Positions 16,608 through 25,313 of a stretch of 64,000 nt of DNA are shown piece by piece. Origin of the DNA: a bacterium (GTDB taxonomy: Bacteria; CAIWAD01); the NCBI GenBank assembly GCA_030429345.1, contig JAUIFJ010000012.1, forward strand, positions 68,512 to 132,511. The letters are read 5' to 3'. Positions within the stretch are counted from its first letter, which is position 1. Each line of letters begins with the position of its first letter. A program made the position numbers and the translations under genes. The notes under the pieces were generated by a model, which saw only the letters and a program-made list of their open reading frames with translations, searched no databases and was not told the DNA's origin.

Positions 16608-18605
16608 ATGGCAAACACCGCGACACGGGAGGTCCCAGTGCAGGAGGAAATCCGCAAACGCAGCCGCCGCTTCGAAGAGGCGTTGGCCGAACTCGAAGCG
16701 GCGCCGCCCTTTGCCAAGGCGCGCTACCAGACCGCTGTCTTCCGTCGCTCGACGGACCTGCTCGACGCGAGGGAAGGCATTCCGCTCGTCTACGAATACG
16801 CCGGCCGCTTCGACGCGGCGGGCGTGTTCCACGGCGGCCCCTGGGAAGCCCCGGCGAAACTGCTGCCCCAGCTGGTCGGAGTGGGCCTGCTGGGCGACGG
16901 CGTATACCCCAGCGTGGAGGCGCTCAGCGAACTGCGGGTGCTGGCCATCGCCGAAGGAAAGGCCGAAGGCCGGGATTTCAGCGCCGACGAGGCGGCCGAG
17001 TTCCTGCGGGAGGTCGTGGCCAAGCACCTGCACCTGCTCTACCCCGGGGAAACCGAGGACCGCCGCTCGCGGCCCCGCATCTACTTCCGCGCCGAGAGCC
17101 TCCTGCGCTTCATTGCCGACCACATCGGCCTGGAAGGCCTGCGCGAGCAGGTCATCGAGGAGATCGAACTGCTCTGCGTGCAACGCCCGATCGCCACGGA
17201 CCGCATCCGCGGCCTGCTCGAGATGGCGAGGCGCATCGAGCCGGGGAAGGAAAGCGACGAGGCGCAACGCACGCTGGATCTGTATACGCAGGCGGTCGGA
17301 GCGCCGACAGCGGGCAGCCGGGCGACCGCGGAGCCCGGCTCCTACCGCGACTGGATCCGGGAAGCCGGGCCCGCCGCCCTCGGGGAGGAGGCGCGCTCCT
17401 TCGCCGAGTCCCTTTGTCGCACAGGACTTGGCAGCCCCTTCCATCCGGTCCTGCTGCGTTTCCTGCAGAAGAACGACCCTTCGGGCCTGCCGGGCGCGCT
17501 GGGGCTGAGTGAAACCGGCTCGGCGGAACTGTTCCGCAACGCGGAACTGGCGGGACAGCTGCTGCGGGCGTCGCTCTTTCCGGCGACGGCCGACGCGCTG
17601 ACCGGCTTCCGGGGCATGCTCGAGCGCGGACTGCTCTCGCGGCGCGAGGTGGCGGGCGGACTGCGCCGGCTGCTGGACCTGGACATTCTTCCATCGGTCC
17701 GCGAGATGCTGCTGGACTCCCAGGCGGACACGGGCGGCCTCTCCCCGAACAACCTGCTGCTGGCGGCGGCGATCCGCGTGCTCGGCCAGCCCCTGGGCGT
17801 GGGACAGGGGAACAACCCCACCTGCCAGGCGGCGCGGGGCATCAGCCTGTGGAGCCTGCACGCTCCCGGCCTCCTGCTCGGCATGGCGGCCAACGCCGCC
17901 CGGGACGGCACCGTTGAATGCCGTTTCGAGGGGCAGGTGCTGAGCTCCGGGCAGATCGTATACGAAGGCAGCTACGACACGCGTTCGCTTTCGGTCGATC
18001 CCCTTTCGAGCCTGCTGGTGCCGCACCTGGATCGCCTCTACTTCCGCATGCAGCAGCTGGCCGCCTACCGGGGGGAGGACCCGCACCGCTGGATCAATCC
18101 GGCCCTGTATGGGCGCTGGGTGCCGACCCAGTTCGAGTCCGTCCTGGATCCGGCCAGCGGCGCTGTCCGCGACCATGGCGGATTCGTCCGCCGCTTCTTT
18201 GCGACACACCACCCCGACTACAATGAGGGCCATGAGCTGCTCTACCCCAATCCGGTGGGCCTGATGGTAACCAATGTACACGGCCGGCTGCTGGGCCCCC
18301 ACGCGGTCTCGATCCAGCGCATCCGCAGGGACCCGGACGGCGCATTGAGGATCTACTTCTTCAATCCGAACACCGAGGGCCGACAGGACTGGGGCATGCA
18401 GGTTCGTCCGAGTGTCCGCGGGCACGGCGAGGCGCACGGCGAGTCCTCCCTGCCCTTCGGGAGTTTCGTCTCACGGATGTATGCCTTCCACTACGATCCC
18501 TACGAGATGGGCGAGGTCTACGCCGTCCCTTCCCCCACCGTGGAGGAAGTCGGCCGCATGGCGCGCGAGAGCTGGGCGCGCGAAATGCCCTGGCTGGACT
18601 CCTGA
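16608..18605 (+). CDS. Unrecognised 665-aa protein with a Cys-His-Asn set (candidate cysteine peptidase / acyltransferase)
   Basis: I do not recognise a named family. The N-terminal 380 residues are mostly helical and charged. The C-terminal part has a compact set of conserved-looking motifs: GQGNNPTCQAARGISLWS with Cys406, VTNVHGRLLGPHAVSIQRI with His565 and IYFFNPNTEGRQDWG with Asn586. The Cys-His-Asn order and the FNPN turn after a beta strand resemble papain-like or transglutaminase-like folds (inference). No signal peptide or membrane segment is visible, so it is probably cytoplasmic. It sits 29 bp after the ATP-grasp gene and its TGA overlaps the start of alanine racemase by one base, which implies joint expression. 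Confidence 0.6.
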   Translation: MANTATREVPVQEEIRKRSRRFEEALAELEAAPPFAKARYQTAVFRRSTDLLDAREGIPLVYEYAGRFDAAGVFHGGPWEAPAKLLPQLVGVGLLGDGVYPSVEALSELRVLAIAEGKAEGRDFSADEAAEFLREVVAKHLHLLYPGETEDRRSRPRIYFRAESLLRFIADHIGLEGLREQVIEEIELLCVQRPIATDRIRGLLEMARRIEPGKESDEAQRTLDLYTQAVGAPTAGSRATAEPGSYRDWIREAGPAALGEEARSFAESLCRTGLGSPFHPVLLRFLQKNDPSGLPGALGLSETGSAELFRNAELAGQLLRASLFPATADALTGFRGMLERGLLSRREVAGGLRRLLDLDILPSVREMLLDSQADTGGLSPNNLLLAAAIRVLGQPLGVGQGNNPTCQAARGISLWSLHAPGLLLGMAANAARDGTVECRFEGQVLSSGQIVYEGSYDTRSLSVDPLSSLLVPHLDRLYFRMQQLAAYRGEDPHRWINPALYGRWVPTQFESVLDPASGAVRDHGGFVRRFFATHHPDYNEGHELLYPNPVGLMVTNVHGRLLGPHAVSIQRIRRDPDGALRIYFFNPNTEGRQDWGMQVRPSVRGHGEAHGESSLPFGSFVSRMYAFHYDPYEMGEVYAVPSPTVEEVGRMARESWAREMPWLDS

Positions 18606-19780
18606 TGGAACACGGACAGCGCGCCGTGCGCCACTCCTCGCGCATCGAGCTCAGTCTCGGGGCGCTGAGGCAGAACCTGGGTTTCACGCGCGAGCTCATC
18701 GGCCGGCAGGCGCGCATCTCGCTGGTCGTCAAGGCCAATGCCTACGGACACGGCTATGCGGCCATCGTCAAGATGGCGGAACGCTGCGGCATCCGGCACT
18801 TCTCGGTGGCCTCCTCGCAGGAGGCCGAGGAGGTGCTGGCGGCCGTGCGCGAGGACTCGCGCGTGATGATCATGGGCATTCTCTACGACGAGGACCTGCC
18901 CTGGATCATCGAGCACGACATCGAGTTCTTCGTCTACGATCTCGAACGGCTGAAACACGCCGCCGGGATCGCCGGCAGCATCGGCCGGCCGGCGCTCGTG
19001 CACCTGGAACTGGAGACCGGCGGCAACCGGACAGGCCTGGCCGCCGCCGAGCTGCCGGAGGCCCTGCGCCTGCTCACGCGCAACCGGCGGCAACTGCAAC
19101 TGGCGGGAGTCTGCACCCACCTGGCCGGCGCGGAAAGCCTGGCCAACCGCTTCCGCATCACGCAGCAGCTGCAGCTCTTCCAGCAGCTGCGCAGGAGGAT
19201 CGCGCGGGCGCGCAGCCTTGAACCCGCGTATCACATTGCCAGTTCGGCGGCGACGGTCGCCCTGCCGGAAAGCCGGCTGGACATGGTGCGGGTCGGCAGC
19301 CTGGCCTACGGCCTCTGGCCCAGTCCGGACGTGCGCGACCTCTACCTGATGCATCACAAACCCGCCAGGAGCAATCCGTTGAAGCGGGTCTTCAGCTGGA
19401 AGACCGACATCATGCAGGTCAAGTCGGTATCCCGGGGGGAATTCGTCGGCTACGGGACCTCCTTCCAGGCCCATCGCGACAGCCGGATCGCCGTCCTGCC
19501 CATCGGCTACGGCAACGGCCTGCCCCGCGAACTTTCCAACCGCGGCACCGTGCTGATCCGCGGCCGCCGTGCGCCCATCGTGGGCAGCATCAACATGAAC
19601 CTCTTCTTCGCGGATGTGACCACCATCCCCGAGGCGCAGGTCGGCGACGAGACCGTTCTCGTCGGCAGGCAGCGGAACAACGAGATCGGCCTGCGCTCCT
19701 TCACCGAGTTCAGCTCCGCGCTGAACACGGAGTTCGTCTGCCGGCTCCCCGCGGGCATCCCCCGCACCATCATCCGCTGA
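18605..19780 (+). CDS. Alanine racemase (cluster-encoded)
   Basis: A 391-aa fold-type III PLP enzyme. The PLP lysine is Lys43 in LVVKANAYGHGYA; HIASSAATVALPESRLDMVRVGSLAYGLWP and the catalytic tyrosine Tyr283 in FVGYGTSFQA are present, as is IGYGNGLPRELSNRG and the SINMN motif. All residues expected for alanine racemase activity can be seen. The gene is translationally linked to the Cys-His protein, so it may feed D-alanine (or another D-amino acid) to the ATP-grasp enzyme rather than, or in addition to, cell-wall synthesis. Because it may be a dedicated copy I do not assign alr. Confidence 0.88.
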   Translation: MEHGQRAVRHSSRIELSLGALRQNLGFTRELIGRQARISLVVKANAYGHGYAAIVKMAERCGIRHFSVASSQEAEEVLAAVREDSRVMIMGILYDEDLPWIIEHDIEFFVYDLERLKHAAGIAGSIGRPALVHLELETGGNRTGLAAAELPEALRLLTRNRRQLQLAGVCTHLAGAESLANRFRITQQLQLFQQLRRRIARARSLEPAYHIASSAATVALPESRLDMVRVGSLAYGLWPSPDVRDLYLMHHKPARSNPLKRVFSWKTDIMQVKSVSRGEFVGYGTSFQAHRDSRIAVLPIGYGNGLPRELSNRGTVLIRGRRAPIVGSINMNLFFADVTTIPEAQVGDETVLVGRQRNNEIGLRSFTEFSSALNTEFVCRLPAGIPRTIIR

Positions 19781-20173
19781 CGTCCCGCTCCTTGACGCCC
19801 GGGTGGAGCCAGGCTAGAGCCTGCGCACAAGCAGCAACAGGCACAAGGCTCCGGCGCAGGCGGCCACCGTTCGCGCCCGGTTCCAGGCGATCCAGCGCGC
19901 AGAGGAGCGCAGAAACGATCAGACTGAACTCATACCAGGTGGTGAGTGACATGAACCCTCCGATTACTACGCGCCGGCGCGCGGCCGACAATGCGGGATT
20001 CCGAATTCCCCGTGGTGCCGAGCACAAGGATCTTCTCGCGATTCGCGTGTTCGCGTTTGATCGTTCCACTCATGGCAAGCCCACTTCAGGTGTGTCATGC
20101 AACACAAGGCAGGGAGGCGGAAGGCGTGATTCTTGTTCGGCAGCGCCAACTTTTGGACTGCCGACGCCACAGG
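19781..20173. other. Non-coding gap with a possible decayed small membrane gene
   Basis: No convincing gene. On the minus strand, a reading starting MSLTTWYEFSLIVSALL (start near 19951) is hydrophobic, and after a shift of frame the sequence continues as AACAGALCLLLLVRRL followed by a stop near 19814. This may be the remnant of a short two-helix membrane protein broken by a frameshift. No terminator of note was seen after the racemase. Confidence 0.25.
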
Positions 20174-21184
20174 CTAGGCGGGGGGCAATGCGTCGAGGCG
20201 GTATGAGCGCGGAGTCCGGCCTTCCCATCGCCTGAAGGCCCGCGTGAAGGCGCTCTGGTCCGAGAAGCCGGCCATGAAGGCAATCTCATTCAGTCCGTAG
20301 CCGCTTTCCCGCAACAGGCCGCAGGCCAGCTGCCGGCGGGTGTCGTCGACCAGGGCCTGATAACTGAATCCCTGACGGGCGAGGCTGCGCTGCAGGCTGC
20401 GGGTACTCAGGCCCAGGCCTTCGGCCATGGTTGCGATGCGCGGAACCCCTTCGCTCAGAGAGTCAACAAGCGCCTGGCGCAGACGGGCCTCCACGGAAGG
20501 CCGTGCGCCAAGCTTCTCCATTTCGCCTTCCAGATGGTTTTCGAAAAAGCGCGTGAGGCCTTCGTCGCCCAGCCGATTGGGGCGCGCCAGGTCCTCGGCG
20601 GAGAGGCGCAGCGCGTCCCGGTCGGCCTCGAAGGACACAGGGCAACCGAACCAGGCTTCGTGATCCACGATGCTTCGCGGGGCCGGATGACGGAAACGGA
20701 CCTCGAGCGGCCGGATCTCCCTGTCCGACACCTGGCGGCTGATCGAAAGCACGGCCGCCAGGCTGGCCTCGTTGGACAACCGCAGCCCCAGGATCCGCTC
20801 CCCGCCCCGGTGAAGGTGCATCCAGGCCCCCTTCTCCGTCTGCTCGACCTGGTAGCGTGTGACGCTGGTCAGCACGCGACCATAGCGTTCCGCGCGCTCG
20901 AAGGATCCGCGCAGGGTCCGCGCCGATTTCCAGGCAAGGCCGAAGGCTCCGTAGTCGTCACAGCGCATGGCCGCGCCGGCGCGCAGGGGAAGGGTCACCG
21001 GATCCGGATCGACCTGCGCCAGCCGCTCCAGCAGAGTGTAGTAGGCGCTTGCAGCAACCATGAGTCCCGCATCCTGCATGCATGCGGAGTCGATGCCCGC
21101 TTCCGCGAGCAGGGCTTCGGGATCCAGCGATCCCTGGACGATCTGCAGCACCTTCTGCACGAACAAGGCAGTGATTTGTCCCAC
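20174..21184 (-). CDS. AraC-family regulator with arabinose-binding-type N-terminal domain
   Basis: A 336-aa regulator. The N-terminal two thirds match the 'Arabinose_bd' type ligand domain of the OruR/ArgR-like AraC subgroup (LRAGAAMRCDDYGAFGLAW, VRFRHPAPRSIVDHEAWFGCPVSFEADRDAL, both seen in part). The C-terminal HTH pair is intact: IATMAEGLGLSTRSLQRSLARQG and LNEIAFMAGFSDQSAFTRAFRRW. A GTG start with GGGAAGA upstream was chosen; the longer reading has an implausible N-terminus. No adjacent metabolic operon shares its orientation, so its target is unknown. Confidence 0.85.
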   Translation of the reverse strand: MGQITALFVQKVLQIVQGSLDPEALLAEAGIDSACMQDAGLMVAASAYYTLLERLAQVDPDPVTLPLRAGAAMRCDDYGAFGLAWKSARTLRGSFERAERYGRVLTSVTRYQVEQTEKGAWMHLHRGGERILGLRLSNEASLAAVLSISRQVSDREIRPLEVRFRHPAPRSIVDHEAWFGCPVSFEADRDALRLSAEDLARPNRLGDEGLTRFFENHLEGEMEKLGARPSVEARLRQALVDSLSEGVPRIATMAEGLGLSTRSLQRSLARQGFSYQALVDDTRRQLACGLLRESGYGLNEIAFMAGFSDQSAFTRAFRRWEGRTPRSYRLDALPPA

Positions 21185-21349
21185 GGCGTCTTCCCGGCTT
21201 CCAGAGTTGCTGCAAGCTAGGATTGCGGCACCGGGAGAGGCAAGGCCGATCGAGCCGGCAGGGAATTGCGGGCTCGTCTCCCGGCGATCGCTTGTTCCGG
21301 GCCCGTGACACACCGCCAGGCGGACGAAAGCCCCGCAGACCGAAACGAG

Positions 21350-21726
21350 AAACCCCGGCTCCGCAGCATGCGGAACCGGGGGAGGCGTTTGTCGGACGGC
21401 TAGCTGGGATCGCGCGTTCCAGGCGCATCGATCACTTGACCAGCATCATCTTCCGCGCGCTGTGGCCGCTTTCCGTCTGCAGCCGGGCGATGTACAGCCC
21501 GGAGGGCCGGCCGGCCGCGTGGAAGACCGCTTCGTGCTCGCCGCCGGCCAGCATGCCGTCGATCAGCTGTGAGACAAGGCGACCCTGCAGGTCGTAGACG
21601 GCCAGGGAGACAGCGCCCGTCTCCGGCAGCGTGAAGGCCAGGGTCGTGGCGGGGTTGAAGGGATTGGGCACCGGAGCCTGCAGGGCGAAGGCCCGCGGCA
21701 GGTCGCGGGCGTCGGCCGTGGGGCTG
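21350..21726. repeat. 377-bp module, copy 1 (sorting domain plus terminator)
   Basis: Near-identical to 23390-23766 (offset exactly 2040 bp; about nine differences by eye, near 97-98 % identity). The module comprises the terminator hairpin, the short trailer and the last about 98 codons of the gene at 21432, up to the codons for SPTADARDLP. Identity stops abruptly at 21726. Confidence 0.9.
21353..21381 (-). terminator. Intrinsic terminator of the lamin-tail protein gene
   Basis: On the minus strand CCCCGGTTCCGCATGCTGCGGAGCCGGGG is followed by TTTC. It lies about 50 bp after the stop codon of the gene at 21432 and is duplicated at 23393-23421. Confidence 0.75.
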
Positions 21727-23015
21727 CTGTTGGGCGCAGCGGGCGTGCCGCCATCCACATAGCTGATCTGCCAGCTCGAGGCCAGGGCGTTGTCGAGGGC
21801 GGGATCGATCAGTTCGAGACTCGGTCCGTCGCCATCGGCCTCGCCGGGCCAGTCGCCGCCGTCGTCGTACTCGACCGCATCCACCTGGGCGCCGCCCGCC
21901 GTGTTCAGGACCAGCTCCTCGCCGCCGTTGGACAGGGCGCCGCTGTCCCACTCGTAGTCGGGCAGGAAGCCGAAGGCATTCTCGAACTCGGATTCGTCGA
22001 CTGCCAGCACCAGGAACGCGCCCGGTGCGATGGCGGCACCCGCCGGGAAGGTGAAGGTGAATCCGTCGAAGTACCATCCTTCCAGGTCGACTGTCGTGCT
22101 GCCGTTGTTGTAGAGCTCGAGGAATTCGAGCACATCCTCGCCGGCGGGATTGTACATGATCTCGTTGATCACGATGTCCAGGGTCCCGCTGAAGACCGTG
22201 TAGCTGTACCAGTCGCTGCTTGCGCTTTCCGCGTCGTCGTCTGTCGCCGTGACACGGTACTCCACGACGGATCCGGCGACCTGCCCGGGGATCACGGACT
22301 CGAAATCATCTCCGCTCATCAGGATCATCGGCTGGGACTGTAGCGGCCCGGCATCGACCGTGTACTCCAGGGTCACGCCGAAGACCATGCTTTCGTCGAC
22401 GACCGTGGCGGTCACGGTGACGGCCTCGGCGGGGTTGACCAGCTCGGGATCCTGGATCACGCTGACGATCACGGGAGGACCGCCGAGAGCCTCGAAGGCG
22501 CTGTTCTGGGCGCCGGGAGTGCCGTTGCCGCTGCTGGCGGCCCAGTTGCTGCCGTCGTTGTTGTCCAGGGCCGGGTTCTTCAGTTCCAGGCTCGGTCCGT
22601 TGCCGTCCGGGTCGCCTGTCCAATCGCCGCCGTCATCGTAGTCCACGACATCGATCACGGCGAGGCTGCCGTCGACGAGCTCGATGTCCTCGCCGCCGTT
22701 GCTCAGGGCGCCGCTGGTCCACTGCAGCACGCCCGTGAGGCCATAGGTCGACATGATGGCTGCGGCATCCACACCGATCACCAGGTAGCCGCCGGCAGGC
22801 ACGATGGTGGGATCTGGAAAGACATGGTCGACTCCCTGGGTGAAGGACCAACCACCCATGTTGACGTCGGATCCCCCGGTGTTGTAGAGCTCGATGTACT
22901 CGTTGATATCCGTTCCCGACTCGATCGGGTTGTACATGATCTCGTTGATCACGATGTCCGCCGAAGCGGCACCGGCCAGGGCGAGGCCGGCAAGACAGAT
23001 CAAGGCATTCTTCAT
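21432..23015 (-). CDS. Secreted lamin-tail-domain protein with sorting domain
   Basis: A 527-aa protein with a Sec signal peptide (MKNALICLAGLALAGAASA, cleavage before DIVINEIM). It has two lamin-tail (LTD) beta-sandwich domains, at about residues 20-160 and 275-420; each begins IVINEIMYNP and carries EYIELYN or LEFLELYN, GGWSF or GWYFD, and SGALSNGGE. Between them is an Ig-like linker (VTVTATVVDESMVFGVTLEY). The C-terminal 85 residues are a FlgD-like sorting domain (VPNPFNPATTLAFTLPETG ... RKMMLVK). Such proteins are exported and attached to the surface; LTD domains in bacteria often accompany secreted nucleases, but no enzyme domain is present here. Confidence 0.85.
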   Translation of the reverse strand: MKNALICLAGLALAGAASADIVINEIMYNPIESGTDINEYIELYNTGGSDVNMGGWSFTQGVDHVFPDPTIVPAGGYLVIGVDAAAIMSTYGLTGVLQWTSGALSNGGEDIELVDGSLAVIDVVDYDDGGDWTGDPDGNGPSLELKNPALDNNDGSNWAASSGNGTPGAQNSAFEALGGPPVIVSVIQDPELVNPAEAVTVTATVVDESMVFGVTLEYTVDAGPLQSQPMILMSGDDFESVIPGQVAGSVVEYRVTATDDDAESASSDWYSYTVFSGTLDIVINEIMYNPAGEDVLEFLELYNNGSTTVDLEGWYFDGFTFTFPAGAAIAPGAFLVLAVDESEFENAFGFLPDYEWDSGALSNGGEELVLNTAGGAQVDAVEYDDGGDWPGEADGDGPSLELIDPALDNALASSWQISYVDGGTPAAPNSSPTADARDLPRAFALQAPVPNPFNPATTLAFTLPETGAVSLAVYDLQGRLVSQLIDGMLAGGEHEAVFHAAGRPSGLYIARLQTESGHSARKMMLVK

Positions 23016-23389
23016 GGCTCTTCCTTCGGTTTTCAGGCGTTGTTGCAAACGGGTTGAATCAGGCACAGGCAGGGCCATGGCGGACCCTGCGCATCTTGTC
23101 TTGGTCGTGATTCTTTCCGCGACTAGGCGCGGCAGGGCTCGGGGCTGGATCTCGGCGGGCAAGCCGGAATCCCCCGATGGCCATCGAAACCCCCTCTCCC
23201 GGGGCAGCGACGGGCGGTCAGGCAGGGCCTTCGGCAGAGAACGGCCGCCTGACGGCCAACAGGAAGACACTCGAAGGTTAGATCGCGATAAGCATCCGGT
23301 TAGTTCCGGCCGGAACACGCTCCCCGGGCGAAGCGGGTACCCGAACGGAGAGATGGCGGAGCGCCAGTTGCCCTCCTTCGCACGACAAA
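23016..23389. other. Intergenic region upstream of the lamin-tail gene
   Basis: About 375 bp between the start of the lamin-tail gene and the terminator of the upstream gene. I see no gene, no tRNA and no riboswitch-like fold; it presumably holds the promoter of the lamin-tail gene, which I could not pick out with confidence. Confidence 0.5.
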
Positions 23390-23766
23390 AAACCCCGGCT
23401 CCGCAGCATGCGGAACCGGGGGAGGCGTTTATCGGACGGCTAGCGGGGATCGCGCGCTCCAGGCGCATCGATCACTTGACCAGCATCATCTTCCGCGCGC
23501 TGTGGCCGCTTTCGGTCTGCAGGCGGGCGATGTACAGCCCGGAGGGCCGGCCAGCCGCGTGGAAGACCGCTTCGTGCTCGCCGCCGGCCAGCATGCCGTC
23601 GATCAGCTGTGAGACAAGGCGACCCTGCAGGTCGTAGATGGCCAGGGAGACGGTGCCCGTCTCCGGCAGCGTGAAGGCCAGGGTCGTGGCGGGGTTGAAG
23701 GGATTGGGCACCGGAGCCTGCAGGGCGAAGGCCCGCGGCAGGTCGCGGGCGTCGGCCGTGGGGCTG
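23390..23766. repeat. 377-bp module, copy 2 (sorting domain plus terminator)
   Basis: Second copy of the module at 21350-21726. It supplies the C-terminal sorting domain, stop codon and terminator of the PPC-repeat gene at 23472. Upstream of the shared module the two proteins are unrelated. Confidence 0.9.
23393..23421 (-). terminator. Intrinsic terminator of the three-repeat PPC gene
   Basis: Same hairpin as at 21353-21381; here the minus-strand stem is followed by TTTTTTGTCG, which is a better uridine tract than in the other copy. Confidence 0.8.
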
Positions 23767-25022
23767 TCCAGCCGGCTCAGGCTGAAAGTGAAGGGCTGGC
23801 CGTCCCACTGGAAACCGTCGACGACCGCGTAATACATTCCGGCGGGATAGTCGCCGCTGATCGTCTCGCTGCTGCCGATCAGCCAGGGCATGGCCAGGCA
23901 GTCTGCTGGATCACAGCTGCCGAGCAGGACCAGGTCCAGCTGCTCGCTGTCGCTGGAACTCAGCTCCAGGTGCAGGGGACCACCGGGATGATCGATGGCA
24001 AAGATCACTTCCGGCGCGGTCTCGCCCGTGAAGCAGTAGCCGCTCCACAGGTTGCCGTTCTGCGAATCGGCACTGGAGCCGTTGACGGTCTCGCCCAGCG
24101 CCAGCGGCAGGGCGGAGGCGCAGGGGTCCAGGTCGCCGGGACAGGTCACATCCAGCTCGAAGGTGAAGGGGGCGCCGTTCCAGTTGTAGGCGTCGACGAC
24201 CACGTAATACGTGCCGGCCGCGTAGTTGCCCGAGATCGACTCGCTGCTGCCGACCAGCCAGGGCATGGCCAGGCAGTCCGCCGGATCACAACTGCCGAGC
24301 AGGACCAGGTCCAGCTGCTCGCTGTCTGTCGAACTCAGCTCTAGCGAAAGAAAGCCGCCCGGGTGCTCGAGGGAATAGATCACCTCGGCACCGCTCTCGC
24401 CGCTGAAGCAGTAGCTGGTCCAGGTGTTGCCGTTCTGCGAATCGGCACTGGACCCCGTCATGGTCTCGCCGCAGGTCAGCGGAATGGCGTTCTCGCAGAA
24501 GTCCTGGCTGCCCAGGCACTGCACATCCAGGGTATAGCTGAAGGGAACTCCGTCCCAGAAATAGGCGTCGACGACCACGTAGTAGGTGCCGGCAGCGTAG
24601 TCGCCGGAAATCGTCTCGAAACTGCCGACCAGCCAGGGCATGGCCAGGCAATCCGCCGGATCACAGCTGCCGAGCAGCACCAGGTCCAGCTGTGCGCTGT
24701 CCGGGCTGTCGAGGGTAATGCTGAGCAGCCCGCCGGGGTGGTCGATCACATGCAGCACCTCCGGCGCCGTTTCGCCGGAGAAGCAGTAGGCCTCCCAGAG
24801 GTTGCCGTTCTGGGAATCGGCCGAACTGCCGGTGTAGACCTCGTTGCAGGCCAGTGGAATCGCCAGGTCGCAGGCCGTCTGCTGGTCGCGGGAGCCGGAG
24901 TCCGCAATGGCGTCTCCGCTGTGGGTCTGCATCTGGCCGTTTTGCACCGGCGCCGACTGGCTGGCGGCATGCAGGGAGCTGGCCAGTAGCCCGAGACAGA
25001 GCGGAGTCAGGAAATGGGTCAT
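23472..25022 (-). CDS. Secreted protein with three PPC-like repeats and a sorting domain
   Basis: A 516-aa protein with a short signal peptide (MTHFLTPLCLGLLASSLHAA). Three repeats of about 113 aa follow, each with CxxAxPLxCxExxxGSSADSQNGN, YCFSGExxxEV, HPGGxLxLxLxS, QLDLVLLGSCDPADCLAMPWLxGSxExISGxYxAG and Y[YF]VVVDAYxWxGxPF. The four cysteines per repeat probably form disulphides. The fold is that of bacterial pre-peptidase C-terminal (PPC) domains. The C-terminus is the FlgD-like sorting domain shared with the lamin-tail protein. No catalytic domain is present, so it is probably an adhesin or structural surface protein (inference). Confidence 0.82.
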   Translation of the reverse strand: MTHFLTPLCLGLLASSLHAASQSAPVQNGQMQTHSGDAIADSGSRDQQTACDLAIPLACNEVYTGSSADSQNGNLWEAYCFSGETAPEVLHVIDHPGGLLSITLDSPDSAQLDLVLLGSCDPADCLAMPWLVGSFETISGDYAAGTYYVVVDAYFWDGVPFSYTLDVQCLGSQDFCENAIPLTCGETMTGSSADSQNGNTWTSYCFSGESGAEVIYSLEHPGGFLSLELSSTDSEQLDLVLLGSCDPADCLAMPWLVGSSESISGNYAAGTYYVVVDAYNWNGAPFTFELDVTCPGDLDPCASALPLALGETVNGSSADSQNGNLWSGYCFTGETAPEVIFAIDHPGGPLHLELSSSDSEQLDLVLLGSCDPADCLAMPWLIGSSETISGDYPAGMYYAVVDGFQWDGQPFTFSLSRLDSPTADARDLPRAFALQAPVPNPFNPATTLAFTLPETGTVSLAIYDLQGRLVSQLIDGMLAGGEHEAVFHAAGRPSGLYIARLQTESGHSARKMMLVK

Positions 25023-25313
25023 GAGGTCCTCTTCAGGATGAGTGAGTGGGAATCTGCTGTTGATGCATTGTTCAAGCCGGGTACTATTGAAAGAAATGGC
25101 AGGAATCGAAGCAAGCGAAGAATGAAGCTGCAGCTGAAGATCCAGACCGCGACCAACGACCAGCCGAATACAAGCGATCCCTGGCGGGGAGGCATTACGC
25201 TTCTTCTAGACACATTTTACAGAATCAGCTTCCGAGCTGGCATTGCCGAAGGCACTTCTCTATTCTTCGGTGCTAACACAGCAGTTCACAGTACAAGCAA
25301 CGATCAGGACACC

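Noticed and set aside
15010-18437. Long minus-strand open frames antisense to the ATP-grasp and Cys-His genes (493 and 620 codons)
   Set aside because: They are shadows created by high-GC third positions; they have no start signals and no family motifs, while the plus-strand products are clearly protein-like.
16608-18605. Naming the 665-aa protein as a known peptidase family
   Set aside because: The Cys-His-Asn order is suggestive but no family signature could be matched by eye.
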